From Isochrysis galbana (Eukaryota > Haptophyta > Isochrysidales > Isochrysidaceae): 64,000 bases of DNA. The position numbers and the translations under genes were made by a program. Below the pieces are notes generated by a model. The model worked only from the letters and a program-made list of their open reading frames with translations, did not search any database and had not been told where the DNA came from. Below, piece by piece: positions 11,101 to 19,047 of the stretch. Numbering within the stretch: the first letter of the stretch is position 1; each line of letters opens with the position of its first letter. The stretch is taken from the NCBI GenBank assembly GCA_018136815.1, contig CM030937.1, forward strand, positions 3,966,226-4,030,225, written 5' to 3'.

Positions 11101-11454
11101 ACCAAGAGGACTCTATCGATCTTACAGCCAATGAGAGCTTTTGAGGATCCTCATGGAAATCAGTCACTTTTATTTTCGCAGTCTCCATCGCCCTCTCGGT
11201 CTCCATCGCGTGCTGCGCGTTCTCTTGCGTCTGAAAACCCGGATTCTAGCGAGACGAATCATGGAGCAAGCCCATCGCCCGTGGAGTCTGAGCCCTCTCA
11301 AAATGCAAAGCCTGCTAGAGCCTCGGCCAGCAATGTCGTTTCCAACGATGCGGAATTAGTGGTTTTAGCCCACTCACTACCCACCACGACAAATAGTGCG
11401 ATTCAACCCCATGCCGTGGTGGCAGGGAGCTTGAATTTGGATCTTGATGTGTGA
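8170..11454 (+). CDS. GH3 beta-glycosidase (beta-xylosidase/glucosidase type), membrane anchored
   Basis: One exon, 1094 residues. A hydrophobic leader (AVALKLLCLRLLYCKAVS) suggests export. The GH3 N-terminal barrel is clear: YNWWNEALHGVA, NIYRDPRWGRGHETPGEDP, CLKHLGSYS, and GYVTSDCGA near residue 325, whose Asp is the expected nucleophile. The alpha/beta sandwich follows (SLVLLKNA, VVGLTSRGGPDGSHLDE near 555-570) and a fibronectin-III-like end (FWTGAA). This layout is that of plant-type beta-D-xylosidases. It then has a Pro-rich linker (about 857-910), one hydrophobic span (about 917-938, LLMLIDVAALCCCVATLVWAY) with an RR stop-transfer, and ~150 residues of Ser/Pro-rich tail. GH3 enzymes are usually soluble, so the catalytic part is inferred to be extracytosolic and tethered. 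Start is the first ATG with a signal-like leader. Confidence 0.9.
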   Translation: MRTAAVALKLLCLRLLYCKAVSMDDLEAMAFMGGDDQPADDDRSVGSSASQPLSLQNPVSYGPGPCDGHFKWASWCNTSMTFQQRAAALVAALKPQEKSGLFTNDAASVPRLEIPQYNWWNEALHGVARSGVATCFPQVIGIASSFNKTLYHLVADVTATEARGKHNNRSVSWWNHGLTLWAPNINIYRDPRWGRGHETPGEDPTVNREYAVAFVRGLQGSHRTYLKTAACLKHLGSYSAESGRMAFAAMVTPQDMEDTYLPAFASGVEDGHAVGLMCSYSAETYGEGSNGPGSDRQHGAVPSCANKGLIRDLARSKWGFNGYVTSDCGATAGVEVAHGYSSGVEATVSAVLRAGMDTDCGKYMTADVMNSLLGIPSISRLADEALTRLFNVQMRLGFFDERARVPWGGYGPDVVNIPAHQALAKEAATQSLVLLKNARVTSSGQATLPLSATLWSTGRAGQVADDMLSNAPRDRSSSPSPKYIAVVGRNALATKNMQGNYFGTAPFLISPCEGINATIQPGGNVYCDDGADGGLAVREAISRGRVGIVVLVVGLTSRGGPDGSHLDEVEGGDRISLRLPGNQDAYIASVSSAAGRKGIPVVMVVMSGGPVDLSAAKGDDNIGAILWCGYPGQAGGAAIADILFGVASPAGRLTVTWYSDSYSKRVNLLDMHMRPNATTGNPGRSHRFFTGTPIFHFGHGLSYGIVRVWPPAISLSAGSLNIIKDESARHVTRSHSRVIGTARIYLKNAGDRRVQHSVLLYGGLPLSEEARRVLGAPNHVLIDFDKVELEPGESADVIIKIRAYDLTYADVKGKRVATPGLWRFWTGAANEGQVDGAIISVVRIANDAIVAHQLPPFPPVQPMSSPPPAPRPPLLPLQPLSPPVSPLPLPPPPNQQLVANATSPSTIWPHIGNEVPIPFPLLMLIDVAALCCCVATLVWAYRRSRGDDLTLLNARGYTYTSNIDSWVDEGNRHGILHTKRTLSILQPMRAFEDPHGNQSLLFSQSPSPSRSPSRAARSLASENPDSSETNHGASPSPVESEPSQNAKPARASASNVVSNDAELVVLAHSLPTTTNSAIQPHAVVAGSLNLDLDV

Positions 11455-11570
11455 CGTACGCATATTGTACATCTCAGGTAAAACGAGGGGCGTAGGAGGT
11501 ATGGTGATTTATGATTCTTACTACTACCTCCCAGACCTAGACCCTCCCCGACCTAGACCCTCCCCATCCT

Positions 11571-12021
11571 CAACTATCGTTAAAGCGATAGGGTCATGGA
11601 ACGCGCAGCCCGCTCCCCTCCTCTCCTGCCGCCCCCCCCGCCCCCCGCCGCGACGGAAGATCGGGCCATGCTCGACGCTGCGCACCCGAAGCGCCCGCGA
11701 GAACCCCCACCACCACGCACCACCAAGGTGCGCACGAGGCACACCCCGTGCCGCCGCCTACAGCCGAACGCGAGCTGACACAGCAAGGCCGCCAGCATGG
11801 CCCCCACAACCCACAACTCCCTCCTACCAGCAATGGCCACCATCCTATAGAACAAAGTCGGCTCATAGCCGCACACCATAGGGCAAGCCGTCAGGCTGGG
11901 CCCCTACACAGCCACGGCGCTGACCTCGTGCGTAAGCACGAGGCACAGGCCAAGCCAGCCATCTCTCCAACCCCAGGGGGGGGATCTGTCAGACTGGTGC
12001 AGCAAAGTCTGCACAGGTGAC
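11571..12021 (+). mobile_element. 5' part of a LINE-like element (hairpin plus MERA-type ORF start)
   Basis: Hairpin CTATCG-TTAAAG-CGATAG at 11574-11591 is followed by GGTC and an ATG at 11596. The start of the frame (MERAAR..., later DRAMLDAAHPKRPR) is closely repeated at 34443 (MERT...DRAKLDATHPKRPR) and, more distantly, at 51697 on the minus strand (MERAAA...KRPR). The frame closes after 60 codons, so this is a relic. It ends against a different retroposon 3' end at 12022-12096. Confidence 0.55.
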
Positions 12022-12096
12022 AGGTGTCGTTCCGTCAATTATGGGACAAATCGAATGGAGCCATCAAATGTCCATAGTCATTTATACAACAATATT
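12022..12096 (-). mobile_element. Retroposon 3' module (GGACAT...ATGTCC type), inverted
   Basis: Reverse complement of the terminal module at 255-337 and 41225-41290, ending in CGGAACGACACCT at 12022. Confidence 0.6.
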
Positions 12097-12330
12097 CACA
12101 CGGCCCACCAGGCATCATATTCACAAATGCCGTCATGGAAGGTGTCCGCCTTGAATCTCAACCCTTTGGCGACAGTCGTTAGACGTGGGTCAGCCCTCAG
12201 CAAGGGTGCCACAACAGCCGCTCCCAATTGTTCTAGCAAATCCGGAACGTGGGCTACGTGCTGCAGCATGTTCTCGGTGTGACTGAGTTGAATGACGCGC
12301 ACCAAAAAATCTCGCCATGTGTCGTTCGAG
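12096..12330 (-). pseudogene. Possible 3' exon or gene fragment, unrecognised
   Basis: The minus frame from about 12330 to the stop at 12096 has balanced composition (SNDTWRDFLVRVIQLSHTEN, LLEQLGAAVVAPLLRADPRL), unlike the low-complexity ORFs around it. It could be the last exon of a displaced host gene. No family recognised and no upstream exon found. The stop lies right at the edge of the adjacent retroposon end. Confidence 0.25.
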
Positions 12331-12839
12331 AGGTGGCTTCAACTCCTCTACATCTGATGAAATCTGGACGGCGTGCACATTCAGAGGATGCGCACCTCTG
12401 CACGCCATACGCATGTGCTTGCCACTCATCATGCGCACGGCGTGCGCCTGCGGAAAACTTTCATGCGACCGGCCGGGTCTTTATCCCATGCGTGCGCATG
12501 GGGCCAGTGCCACGGCGATGTAGGGGCCCAGCCCGGAGGCTTTGCTTATGTCCCTATGGGAGCCGGGGCCCTGAGGCCCAAGCTGTTTGTGGCTCTGTAT
12601 GGATGTGTTGGACTGTTGTGTGTTCTGTGCTTCCATGGTTGGAATGGTGGACTGTGTGATGTTCCGGGCGTGGCTCGCGTGCTCGCGTCGTGGCTCTTGT
12701 GTACCTGGGTAGGCGTGGTCTCTACTGGGGTTAGTGCGGCTGCGTGGCGTCTGTCATGTCCTGATCGGTCGGCGCGGCGGGGTGGGCGGGTCGTCTCCCC
12801 CAGGATAAAAATAGAATTGCCAGTCGTCGTCTGATGGTG

Positions 12840-13235
12840 CGGGGAAAAGTCCTCGCGGCCGGCCAGTTCCGCGCGGGGGGGGGGTTCCCCTGCGGACGCT
12901 TCCTTGCGGGGCGAGGCTCCCCCACGGTGCGCGCGGGGAGGGGTTCCCCCCCTCCTCCCTCCGGAGCTCCTGTCGGCGTCTGCTGCGCGCGGGGGGGAAT
13001 TCCTGTTCCCCCTCCAGAGGTCCGGTCGCCGTTTTCTGCGCGCGGGGGGGCGCGCGTGGGGGGTTCCTGCCCTCCTCCCTCAGGAGCTCCTGTCGGCGTA
13101 TTCTGCGCGCGGGGGGGGATTCCTGTTCCCCCTCCTGAGGTGCGGTCGGCGTGTTTTCCACGCGGGGGGGGAAATCTTGGACCTTTCGCCAGCGCCCTCT
13201 GCGAGCCCGTCTCCCAAGGCGGGGGGGGTGCAGCA
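12840..13235. repeat. GC-rich minisatellite-like region
   Basis: Degenerate units of about 60 bp, grouped in pairs of about 120 bp: GGAGCTCCTGTCGGCG, then TGCGCGCGGGGGGG, then TTCCTGTTCCCCCTCC. The long open frames on both strands (for example 12731-13498 minus) follow from this repeat and the lack of A/T-rich stops; I do not call them genes. Confidence 0.6.
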
Positions 13236-13619
13236 GAGGTGGCAGCTATGCGGTTTGACGAAACAGTGAGGAGGCGCGGGCAATCGTTCCCCAGGGGGAA
13301 GAGATTTTCCCCATTGCAGCAATGGGGGCTTCCTTGCTCGAGCTGCCCGACTTTGCAACGCTGTTGCGCCTGGTAGCAACCTCGCAGCCCGGTGCCTTCC
13401 GGGGAGATTCGACGCGCCTCTGTGCTGGTCCAGGTCCCACCACTTGGAGGAGCGTGTGGCGCGGTCGGCGGCCGCTGAGTCGAAGAAAAGATTTTCAACG
13501 AATTTGTCGAGTTTATTCGTTGTGGTGTTGTACCCTTGAGCGGCGTCGTCGAGCGCGCTATGGTTGTAGAAGTTGGGGTGATCTCTCGGCGGGGGTACCA
13601 CGTTAGAAATTGTAGTCTT

Positions 13620-13760
13620 GTAAGAGGTCTTGTTCTTGTTGGCTAGCATCCCTAGCCACATACACCGGACGAGCCATGCACCAACCGCGCATACCCCCAT
13701 CGCGGGGTAGGGGCTCCGTTGCCGATGAGGCACGGTCCCTCAGCACTAGGATTAAACTAG
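13620..13760 (-). repeat. Dispersed repeat, family D
   Basis: About 140 bp related to 17735-17900 and 54620-54735. Shared blocks include CATCGGCAACGGAGCCCC, the TGCGCGGTTGG-like block and CTCGTCC near a GGCTAGC-type end. Boundaries are not defined. Confidence 0.5.
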
Positions 13761-13917
13761 GACAACAAGAAAACTCTGACACCCGGCCCATCGACCCCTA
13801 TTATTACAGTAGGTTCACGGCCTTTAATTATGGACATTGAATGGAAAGAAACAGAGAAACCGGTCATTTTCCTACAAGAGCGGGCGGTGGGCGTCGGGCC
13901 CTTGGCGCTTGGCGCGC

Positions 13918-14949
13918 ATGGGGACGGCGGTGTCGAGGCCTCCGGCCCTATGCACGCTGCTCGCACTCACGCTGGCTCGCTCGGTCGACGCACTGCACCC
14001 TCCATGGCTTCCGACGCGGCAGTGGACCGGCGCACAGGCCGACCTGCAGATGGCCAAATCGGTGACGCCAGTGGCACATCGTGTGGGCGTCTCCCTCTCC
14101 CCTTGGGTCGTGCTCCGCGGCGTGCTGACATGCAGCTCATGGCACGAGTTTACAGTGCATCTGCGTGATGTGTACGGCGACGTCATGAAGATTGAGCTCT
14201 GGCCTGTTTTACCCCCAATCTACCTGATGATGGGCAAGGCTGCGAACCGTGGAGTCTTCTCGGAGTTTGATTCCAGCTTGGGTCAGATTCTGCAAGAACT
14301 TATCAATGTGCTGCCCGTATCCGCACGCATACCTAAGGAGGAAGATGTTCAACTGCAAAAGAGGGTTGCGACATTATTCCAGAGCGGCATGGTGGTTGAC
14401 GAGCTATTGCCATCATTTCGTATGTCAGCCAAGTCCCTTGGCGAGAAATGGATGTGCCCCCAGGATCCGTGTCGGCCTCTTATGGTCTTCTTCGAACTGT
14501 CGGAGTATGTACTGCGTGCTGATCTCAAGCTTTTGTATGGTCAGACCTTCAGCGATCGCTACTATGACCTTATCCTGCCCCGGTTCACACAATGGGTCAA
14601 GAATATCGCCAACGGCCAATTGATTGGTTTCTTTGATGACCTCGGAGGGTGTCTACGACAAGAAATCGCAGACAGGCAAGCTCATCCGGATCTATATGAG
14701 GATGACCGGTCAGTCATGCAGGTCTATCTCGCATCTGGTGCTCTTGACCGCCATGCAGTGGATGACGTCGTGGGTTTGCTATCAATGACACTTATGGCAG
14801 CCGTCTTCAACACGCAGATTTCTCTCGCCTGGATCTTGGTGCATCTTTATTCTGATGCGGAACTCCTTCGGAGAGCTCGATCCGAAATAGCTTCCTGCCG
14901 CAATGCTGACGCATACGTGGAGCTTGCAGGAGAGTCTTTCTATATCTGA
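13918..14949 (+). CDS. Cytochrome P450, N-terminal two thirds only
   Basis: 343 residues from an ATG chosen because it opens a signal-like leader (ALCTLLALTLARSVDA); the frame extends upstream to 13837 without support. The fold is P450-like: residues about 60-110 resemble the beta-1/substrate-recognition region, the middle is helical, and DDVVGLLSMTLMAAVFNTQ followed by WILVHLY near 285-310 looks like helix I, with an A-A-x-x-N-T version of the oxygen-activation motif. This recalls the CYP51/CYP7/CYP8 side of the superfamily. The ExxR helix and the heme-binding Cys loop are absent: the frame stops at 14949, 51 bp before an assembly gap. No good donor site is seen, so a missing exon in the gap, a frameshift or a pseudogene are all possible. 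As given it could not bind heme. Confidence 0.6.
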   Translation: MGTAVSRPPALCTLLALTLARSVDALHPPWLPTRQWTGAQADLQMAKSVTPVAHRVGVSLSPWVVLRGVLTCSSWHEFTVHLRDVYGDVMKIELWPVLPPIYLMMGKAANRGVFSEFDSSLGQILQELINVLPVSARIPKEEDVQLQKRVATLFQSGMVVDELLPSFRMSAKSLGEKWMCPQDPCRPLMVFFELSEYVLRADLKLLYGQTFSDRYYDLILPRFTQWVKNIANGQLIGFFDDLGGCLRQEIADRQAHPDLYEDDRSVMQVYLASGALDRHAVDDVVGLLSMTLMAAVFNTQISLAWILVHLYSDAELLRRARSEIASCRNADAYVELAGESFYI

Positions 14950-15000
14950 TTCGGCTGATGCTGGCCGTCGCCACTCAATGCTAAGGGCATCTGGCCCACC

Positions 15001-15100
15001 NNNNNNNNNNNNNNNNNNNNNNNNNNNNNNNNNNNNNNNNNNNNNNNNNNNNNNNNNNNNNNNNNNNNNNNNNNNNNNNNNNNNNNNNNNNNNNNNNNNN
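15001..15100. other. Assembly gap (100 N)
   Basis: Exactly 100 N, the usual placeholder for a gap of unknown size. The P450 gene is cut just before it and a retroposon repeat starts just after it. Confidence 0.98.
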
Positions 15101-15117
15101 AGTGGGCCGCCCACTCG

Positions 15118-15350
15118 GAGACACAGGAGGAAGGGGGGGAAAGATCACCGGGGGGTGGCGCGGGCCACCGGACCATATCTAAGCCCTCCACCCCAATCCC
15201 CCTAGTAGTGTACGGGGGGAGCCGCCTGATGGCGGGGGGAAGAAGGGCCGGGGAATGGGGGTGTAGAGAGTATGCTACGTGCTACTTGTAGTGGGTAGTG
15301 GTTCCATTCGCCGCGAGTGCGGTAAGAATATTAAAAGGTTTTTTTTTTAC
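15118..15350 (+). mobile_element. 5'-truncated copy of the 751-bp retroposon (3' module B)
   Basis: Matches the 3' third of the element at 29032-29783: GGAGGAAGGGGGGAA, GCGCGGGCCACCG, CCATATCTAAGCCCT, CCGCC-TGAT-GGCGG hairpin, GGTTCCATTCGCCGCGAGTG, ending GTAAGAATATTAAAAGG and a T run. Confidence 0.65.
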
Positions 15351-15573
15351 TGACCCACTCCCTTCCCCACAGGCTCGCCCCATTCGCCCAACCTGGCCAG
15401 TCGTGGCCAGCCCATTGCTCCAACGCTCCAACCCCCCCTCCCCCCTGGTCCCTGGTCACTGGTCGTCAGGCGTGGAGCTGCGCTGCGTGCAGCACCCGTG
15501 GAGCGAGCTGCGGGGAACATGCACCGCGGGAAAGGCAGAGAAAGTTGTTATCCCCACGCAGTGTTATTTAATT

Positions 15574-15745
15574 TTAAATAACTGTGGACATTTGATCGCT
15601 CAATTCGACTGATGTCCCACAATTGACGGAACGACACCTATGCTACGTACTACTACGTACGTAGTAGTACTACGTGTAGTAGGTAGTGGTTCCATTCGCC
15701 GCGAGTGCGGGTGCGGTAAGAATATTAACAGGTTTTTTAAATATT
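15574..15745 (+). mobile_element. Two short retroposon 3' ends
   Basis: 15574-15640 repeats the GGACAT...ATGTCC module ending in GACGGAACGACACCT. 15680-15745 repeats the end of module B (GGTTCCATTCGCCGCGAG, AAGAATATTAACAGG, T run). Between them 15646-15672 contains a perfect 24-bp palindrome built from GTACTACTACGT. Confidence 0.55.
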
Positions 15746-15749
15746 AGAT

Positions 15750-17152
15750 ATTAGATATTAGTTAGCTCTCATGAGTCATGAGAGTTGACGAATTGACCCA
15801 ACCAACAACAAAACTCCCCCGTGCGCGCGCACGCGTGTCTTGATTTACGCTCTCCACACTCCATCCACACACACACAAACTCTCTCTCCTCTACCTCTAG
15901 CTAGATTTCCATTTCCAGTCAGTTTCCAACTAAGAGATGTAGATTGAGATTGGTACTACTAGTTAGTTGCTAGTTGGATGAACCTATCGCATCTTAGTTA
16001 GGGATTGAGGATAGATAGTATCAGATAGAGCGTAGCAGCCGACCGACGGAGGCTACTGCCACTACGTATGTATGTATGAAGTATCGATGTTGATGGAGGG
16101 GCGTGAGGATCCTTCCAAAGCCAAAGCTAAAGCACAAAGCACGGCGCAGATCCGAACTTGAAGGCGATGGGCGAATGTGAGGGCTTCGGGTTTCTCATGG
16201 GCTCATGGGCGACCACCCCCACCCCCGTGGGGCCTCATGGCACCATGGCACCCCTTACGGTATCTCCACAGGGCACCCCTTCCGGTATCTCATATCTCAT
16301 GGGCGACCGTGGTTGGAGGCTCGGGTGCTGGAGAATTGCCGCCTCCGCCCGCTCGCTTTCCCGAGTCGCACACCCTGTGCACACGCCATGCTGCGGGGGC
16401 TCGGCCGCCTTCAACCTCGCCATCCAGCTTGCGCGCCCCCTTCGCCTTCGCCTTTGCGCCAAGACAACCGACAACCGCCAGCGTACCTCTACATCTACAA
16501 GATCTCTCCAGAAACAGGAAAAATGAAAAATGATGTACTACATACCTGCTATCTGCTATACCGTATAGTGTATAGTACGTACACGGCCGCCAGGCCACCC
16601 CTAAGGCTGTACGCTCAAAAACATGGAGGGACTCGCCTCAAGTGTACTCGCTCTCTAACTAACTAGATAGTGTTTATTTATATGTTCTTTGATTGGCCTG
16701 AAAAGTATTAGTAGTAGTAGTACACATTACTACAATCTATTGGCTCTTTGAAGAGCCAAAGCGCGCCCACATCAACGTAAAACTTCATAGCTTGAGAGTT
16801 CTCACTTGGAATGTACACAAGGCATATCCTCGGCCTTGCCCCTGCTTCTTGCGGGCACGACATTTCTTCGGGTCGCTTCTGGTGACATGTCTTCTCCACA
16901 GCCACAGCGAGCTTGTCAAAAGCTGAATTTCGAATAGAGGCCCAACGCTTTCACGGAACCACGCGAACTTATACAATCGAGCGCCAACAAGGGAAAGACG
17001 AAGCATTGCCCCCCCTACCCCCACCCCGGTCCCTCTTGCACGAAAAGACTTGACCTTTAGTGTATTGGATGGATTGGTGTCTAGCCTAGATCCGAGGGGT
17101 TGGGCACAATCGCAATCATTTAGTATTTGTTCACACAGGACGTTCCGACCAA
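15750..17152. other. Intergenic, no supported gene
   Basis: Short A/T-rich repeats (ATTAGATATTAGATATT near 15745), CA/CT runs at 15860-15895 and unremarkable sequence. A minus frame at 16785-17156 lies 3' of the Rpb12 fusion and has mixed composition but no recognised family and no supporting splice sites. Other frames are short. Confidence 0.4.
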
Positions 17153-17694
17153 TCATCGTGCCTCAAACTGAATGAGGTTAGTTGTCCGCACCTGAGCAAC
17201 AGCGGAGGTGAATCTCAAACACGCCCCGCCGTAGCAAAGAGAATGTGCGACGACATCTCTGAAACGAGACAGGAATGTCATCGAAGGAGCGGTTGCCTTT
17301 CATGTGAGCACATCTTGGGCCAGCACTCACAAACCTTATACATGATGCGATAACCACAGACGCGACAGCGAATGGGATCTCGTGCCTTGATGTCGTTCAT
17401 TGTACCGCAGTCGCCGCACATGTAATCCGTGCCACCAAGCAGGCGCATCAGCACACGAACGGTATGATCACGTCCAACCCCACAGTCGGAAAGTGTCTTT
17501 TCATCCGTCAATTGCTTGGTGCCAAAGCAGAGACGTTGCTCACTCACTGGCAAACCGCACTGCTCACTGATGCGACGCTTCAGTGAGCCGACCGTCTCAG
17601 CCAGTGGGTCCGCTTCAATCACGTGGGTGCGTCCTAGCGCGGCGCAGAAGATCGGTACGGACATCGCTCGCACACGCGGCTGCGCGCCGTGCAA
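17153..17694 (-). CDS. Ubiquitin-like domain fused to RNA polymerase subunit Rpb12 (RPABC4)
   Basis: Complement of join 17153..17191, 17335..17694. The intron 17192-17334 is GT-AG on a codon boundary; its last exon codes [12 protein letters not shown], the conserved end of Rpb12. Start is either 17694 or the ATG at 17664 (MSVPIFCAA), which fits ubiquitin better and gives 122 residues. Residues ~1-75 are a divergent ubiquitin-like fold ([48 protein letters not shown]). After the Gly-Gly comes TDYMCGDCG...[19 protein letters not shown], the complete zinc-ribbon of Rpb12, a small subunit shared by RNA polymerases I, II and III, with all four Cys. By analogy with ubiquitin-S27a and ubiquitin-L40, a deubiquitinase would cut after LLGG to release Rpb12. 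Cleavage is inference; both halves are clear by sequence. Confidence 0.88.
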
Positions 17695-17734
17695 GACGGG
17701 TCAGGCGGCGCCAAAGTTTTCTTGTAGTGGGAAT

Positions 17735-17900
17735 ATAACCTTAGTGCTCCGGGACCGTGCCCTAGCCCTCATCCCTTATCGGTCATCGGCAACGGAGCAA
17801 CGGAGCCCCCACCCAATACCCACCCAAGATAGGAGTGTGCGCGGTTGGCGCATGGCTCGTCCAGTGTGTGTGGCTGGGAAGGCCAGCCAACAAGATGCAA
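17735..17900 (+). repeat. Dispersed repeat, family D
   Basis: GAATATAACCTTAGTGC, then CCCTCATCCCTTATCGG, CATCGGCAACGGAGC and TGCGCGGTTGGCGCATGG. Similar to 54620-54735 (same strand) and 13620-13760 (opposite strand). Lies just upstream of the Rpb12 fusion gene, so it may sit in its promoter region. Confidence 0.5.
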
Positions 17901-18009
17901 GATGCTCTACTCTCTACAAATCTCTAGCCCGGTCACTCACTAGTCACTAGGCCACTAGGGGGGTGCGGAGGGCACCCTCTGCCCTCTGTAATGGGCAAAC
18001 GAAGGCCTA

Positions 18010-18375
18010 AATAAGCTCCCTATAGGTTCTTGTATGGAAGATCAGCAAAAAAACCGAGGGTCTTCCGGCAAAATTTTCGAAAAATACCCGATTTTAGGCC
18101 TTTGACCTCTGACGGCCGTGCAGAAATATATTTCAAGCCCCCCTCCGGTATTATTTTACCGATGGCCTTCATGCGCGCCTCTCGCAGCGAAACACGAAAT
18201 CATGGGCATCGGCAGCTGACCCGGACCAAAGATCCTGGTTCTATACGCACAGCAATATATTTTTACTATGTTTTCATGGACGTAAGTACCGCAAAAACTA
18301 AAGACGCTAACCGCTAAAAACACCAAGGGCTCGAGAATCCGACTTCGACCTGCGATCGGGTGCGCCACAAGGCCA
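18010..18375 (+). mobile_element. Diverged relative of the TIR element at 56145-57483
   Basis: The block AAAGACGCTAA...CGCTAAAAACACC, then CCGACTTCGACC and GCGATCGGGTGCGCCACAAGG runs parallel to 56320-56410 (AAAAGACGCTAAAATCGC, CCCAACTTCGAACCGATGCC, GCGCTGCGTGGCCG). No terminal repeats were found here. Confidence 0.35.
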
Positions 18376-18466
18376 TTCCAGTCACCGCTCACCAAATTGA
18401 TGCCGCTACCAGCACCACAAAGTGCGGTATGCCGCCCTCACAGCAACACCAACACCAATCGAAACT

Positions 18467-18700
18467 ACTTTTGCTAAGTAGGAGACCAAAGACCAATGGG
18501 GGCGCCTCGCACCCCCCTCTCTCCATCGCAGAACACCCCCTGGGTGGGCCTGCACAACCAACCTCAGCCGCTGGCAGGGGCTGAGCTGACACCACTCTGG
18601 CCCAGACCTTCGCCGAGCGCGCGCCGCGCGCCGCACGCACTCGCCTGCACTGGCCCTAGCTCGTACTGACGCTACCCCATCAGCCCGGTGGCAGAATCCG
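18467..18700 (+). mobile_element. Retroposon 5' fragment
   Basis: Hairpin CTACTT-TTGCT-AAGTAG, a longer spacer, then ATGGGGGCGCCTCGCACCCCCC and CTCTCTCCATCGCAG, as in the copies at 6029 and 2812. It fades out near 18700. 3' end not identified. Confidence 0.55.
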
Positions 18701-19047
18701 CCCCGCCCGCGCCGCCAGCCGCCAATCGCGCCAGCCGCGCGCCGGTGGCGTGCTTCCGCCTGCTGCTCGACGCGAAGCTAAGCTCGCTCGAGCGTAACCC
18801 CCTGAGCCGCTCGACTGGCCCAGAATGCTCACTCGAAGGTTGCCCCCGACCCAAAACGCTCCTGGCCCTCTAGAATATAGAGTGATCGAAATCTACTTTG
18901 TTGAAGTCCCGAATAATACACCGCCACGCGAGTACGTAAAGTGCTTTAAGGTTATTCGGCGTGGTCTTGGCTAGCTTGGTTGGATGATCTCGTGGAATAG
19001 GCGAGCGCAAGTCTAGTACAATCAGAAAGGTGGCTTCCGCTTCCTGC

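Noticed and set aside
12731-13498. Long minus-strand frame (255 codons) plus overlapping frames on the other strand
   Set aside because: All come from a GC-rich ~60-bp repeat; several overlapping frames are open together and composition is Pro/Arg/Gly only.
15200-15300. Hammerhead ribozyme suggested by CCTGATGGCGG
   Set aside because: The conserved GA after CUGAU and the GAAA box are missing; CCGCC-TGAT-GGCGG is just a hairpin.
15118-15350. tRNA-derived SINE with Pol III boxes (TAGTGCACGGG as box A, GTTCCATTC as box B) and T-run terminator
   Set aside because: Box matches are partial and absent in module C, and the unit is the 3' third of a longer retroposon, so internal Pol III start at its left edge is not supported.
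16785-17156. 123-codon minus frame downstream of the Rpb12 fusion as a further exon
   Set aside because: The Rpb12 C-terminus and stop are complete at 17153; this frame overlaps the stop and has no support of its own.
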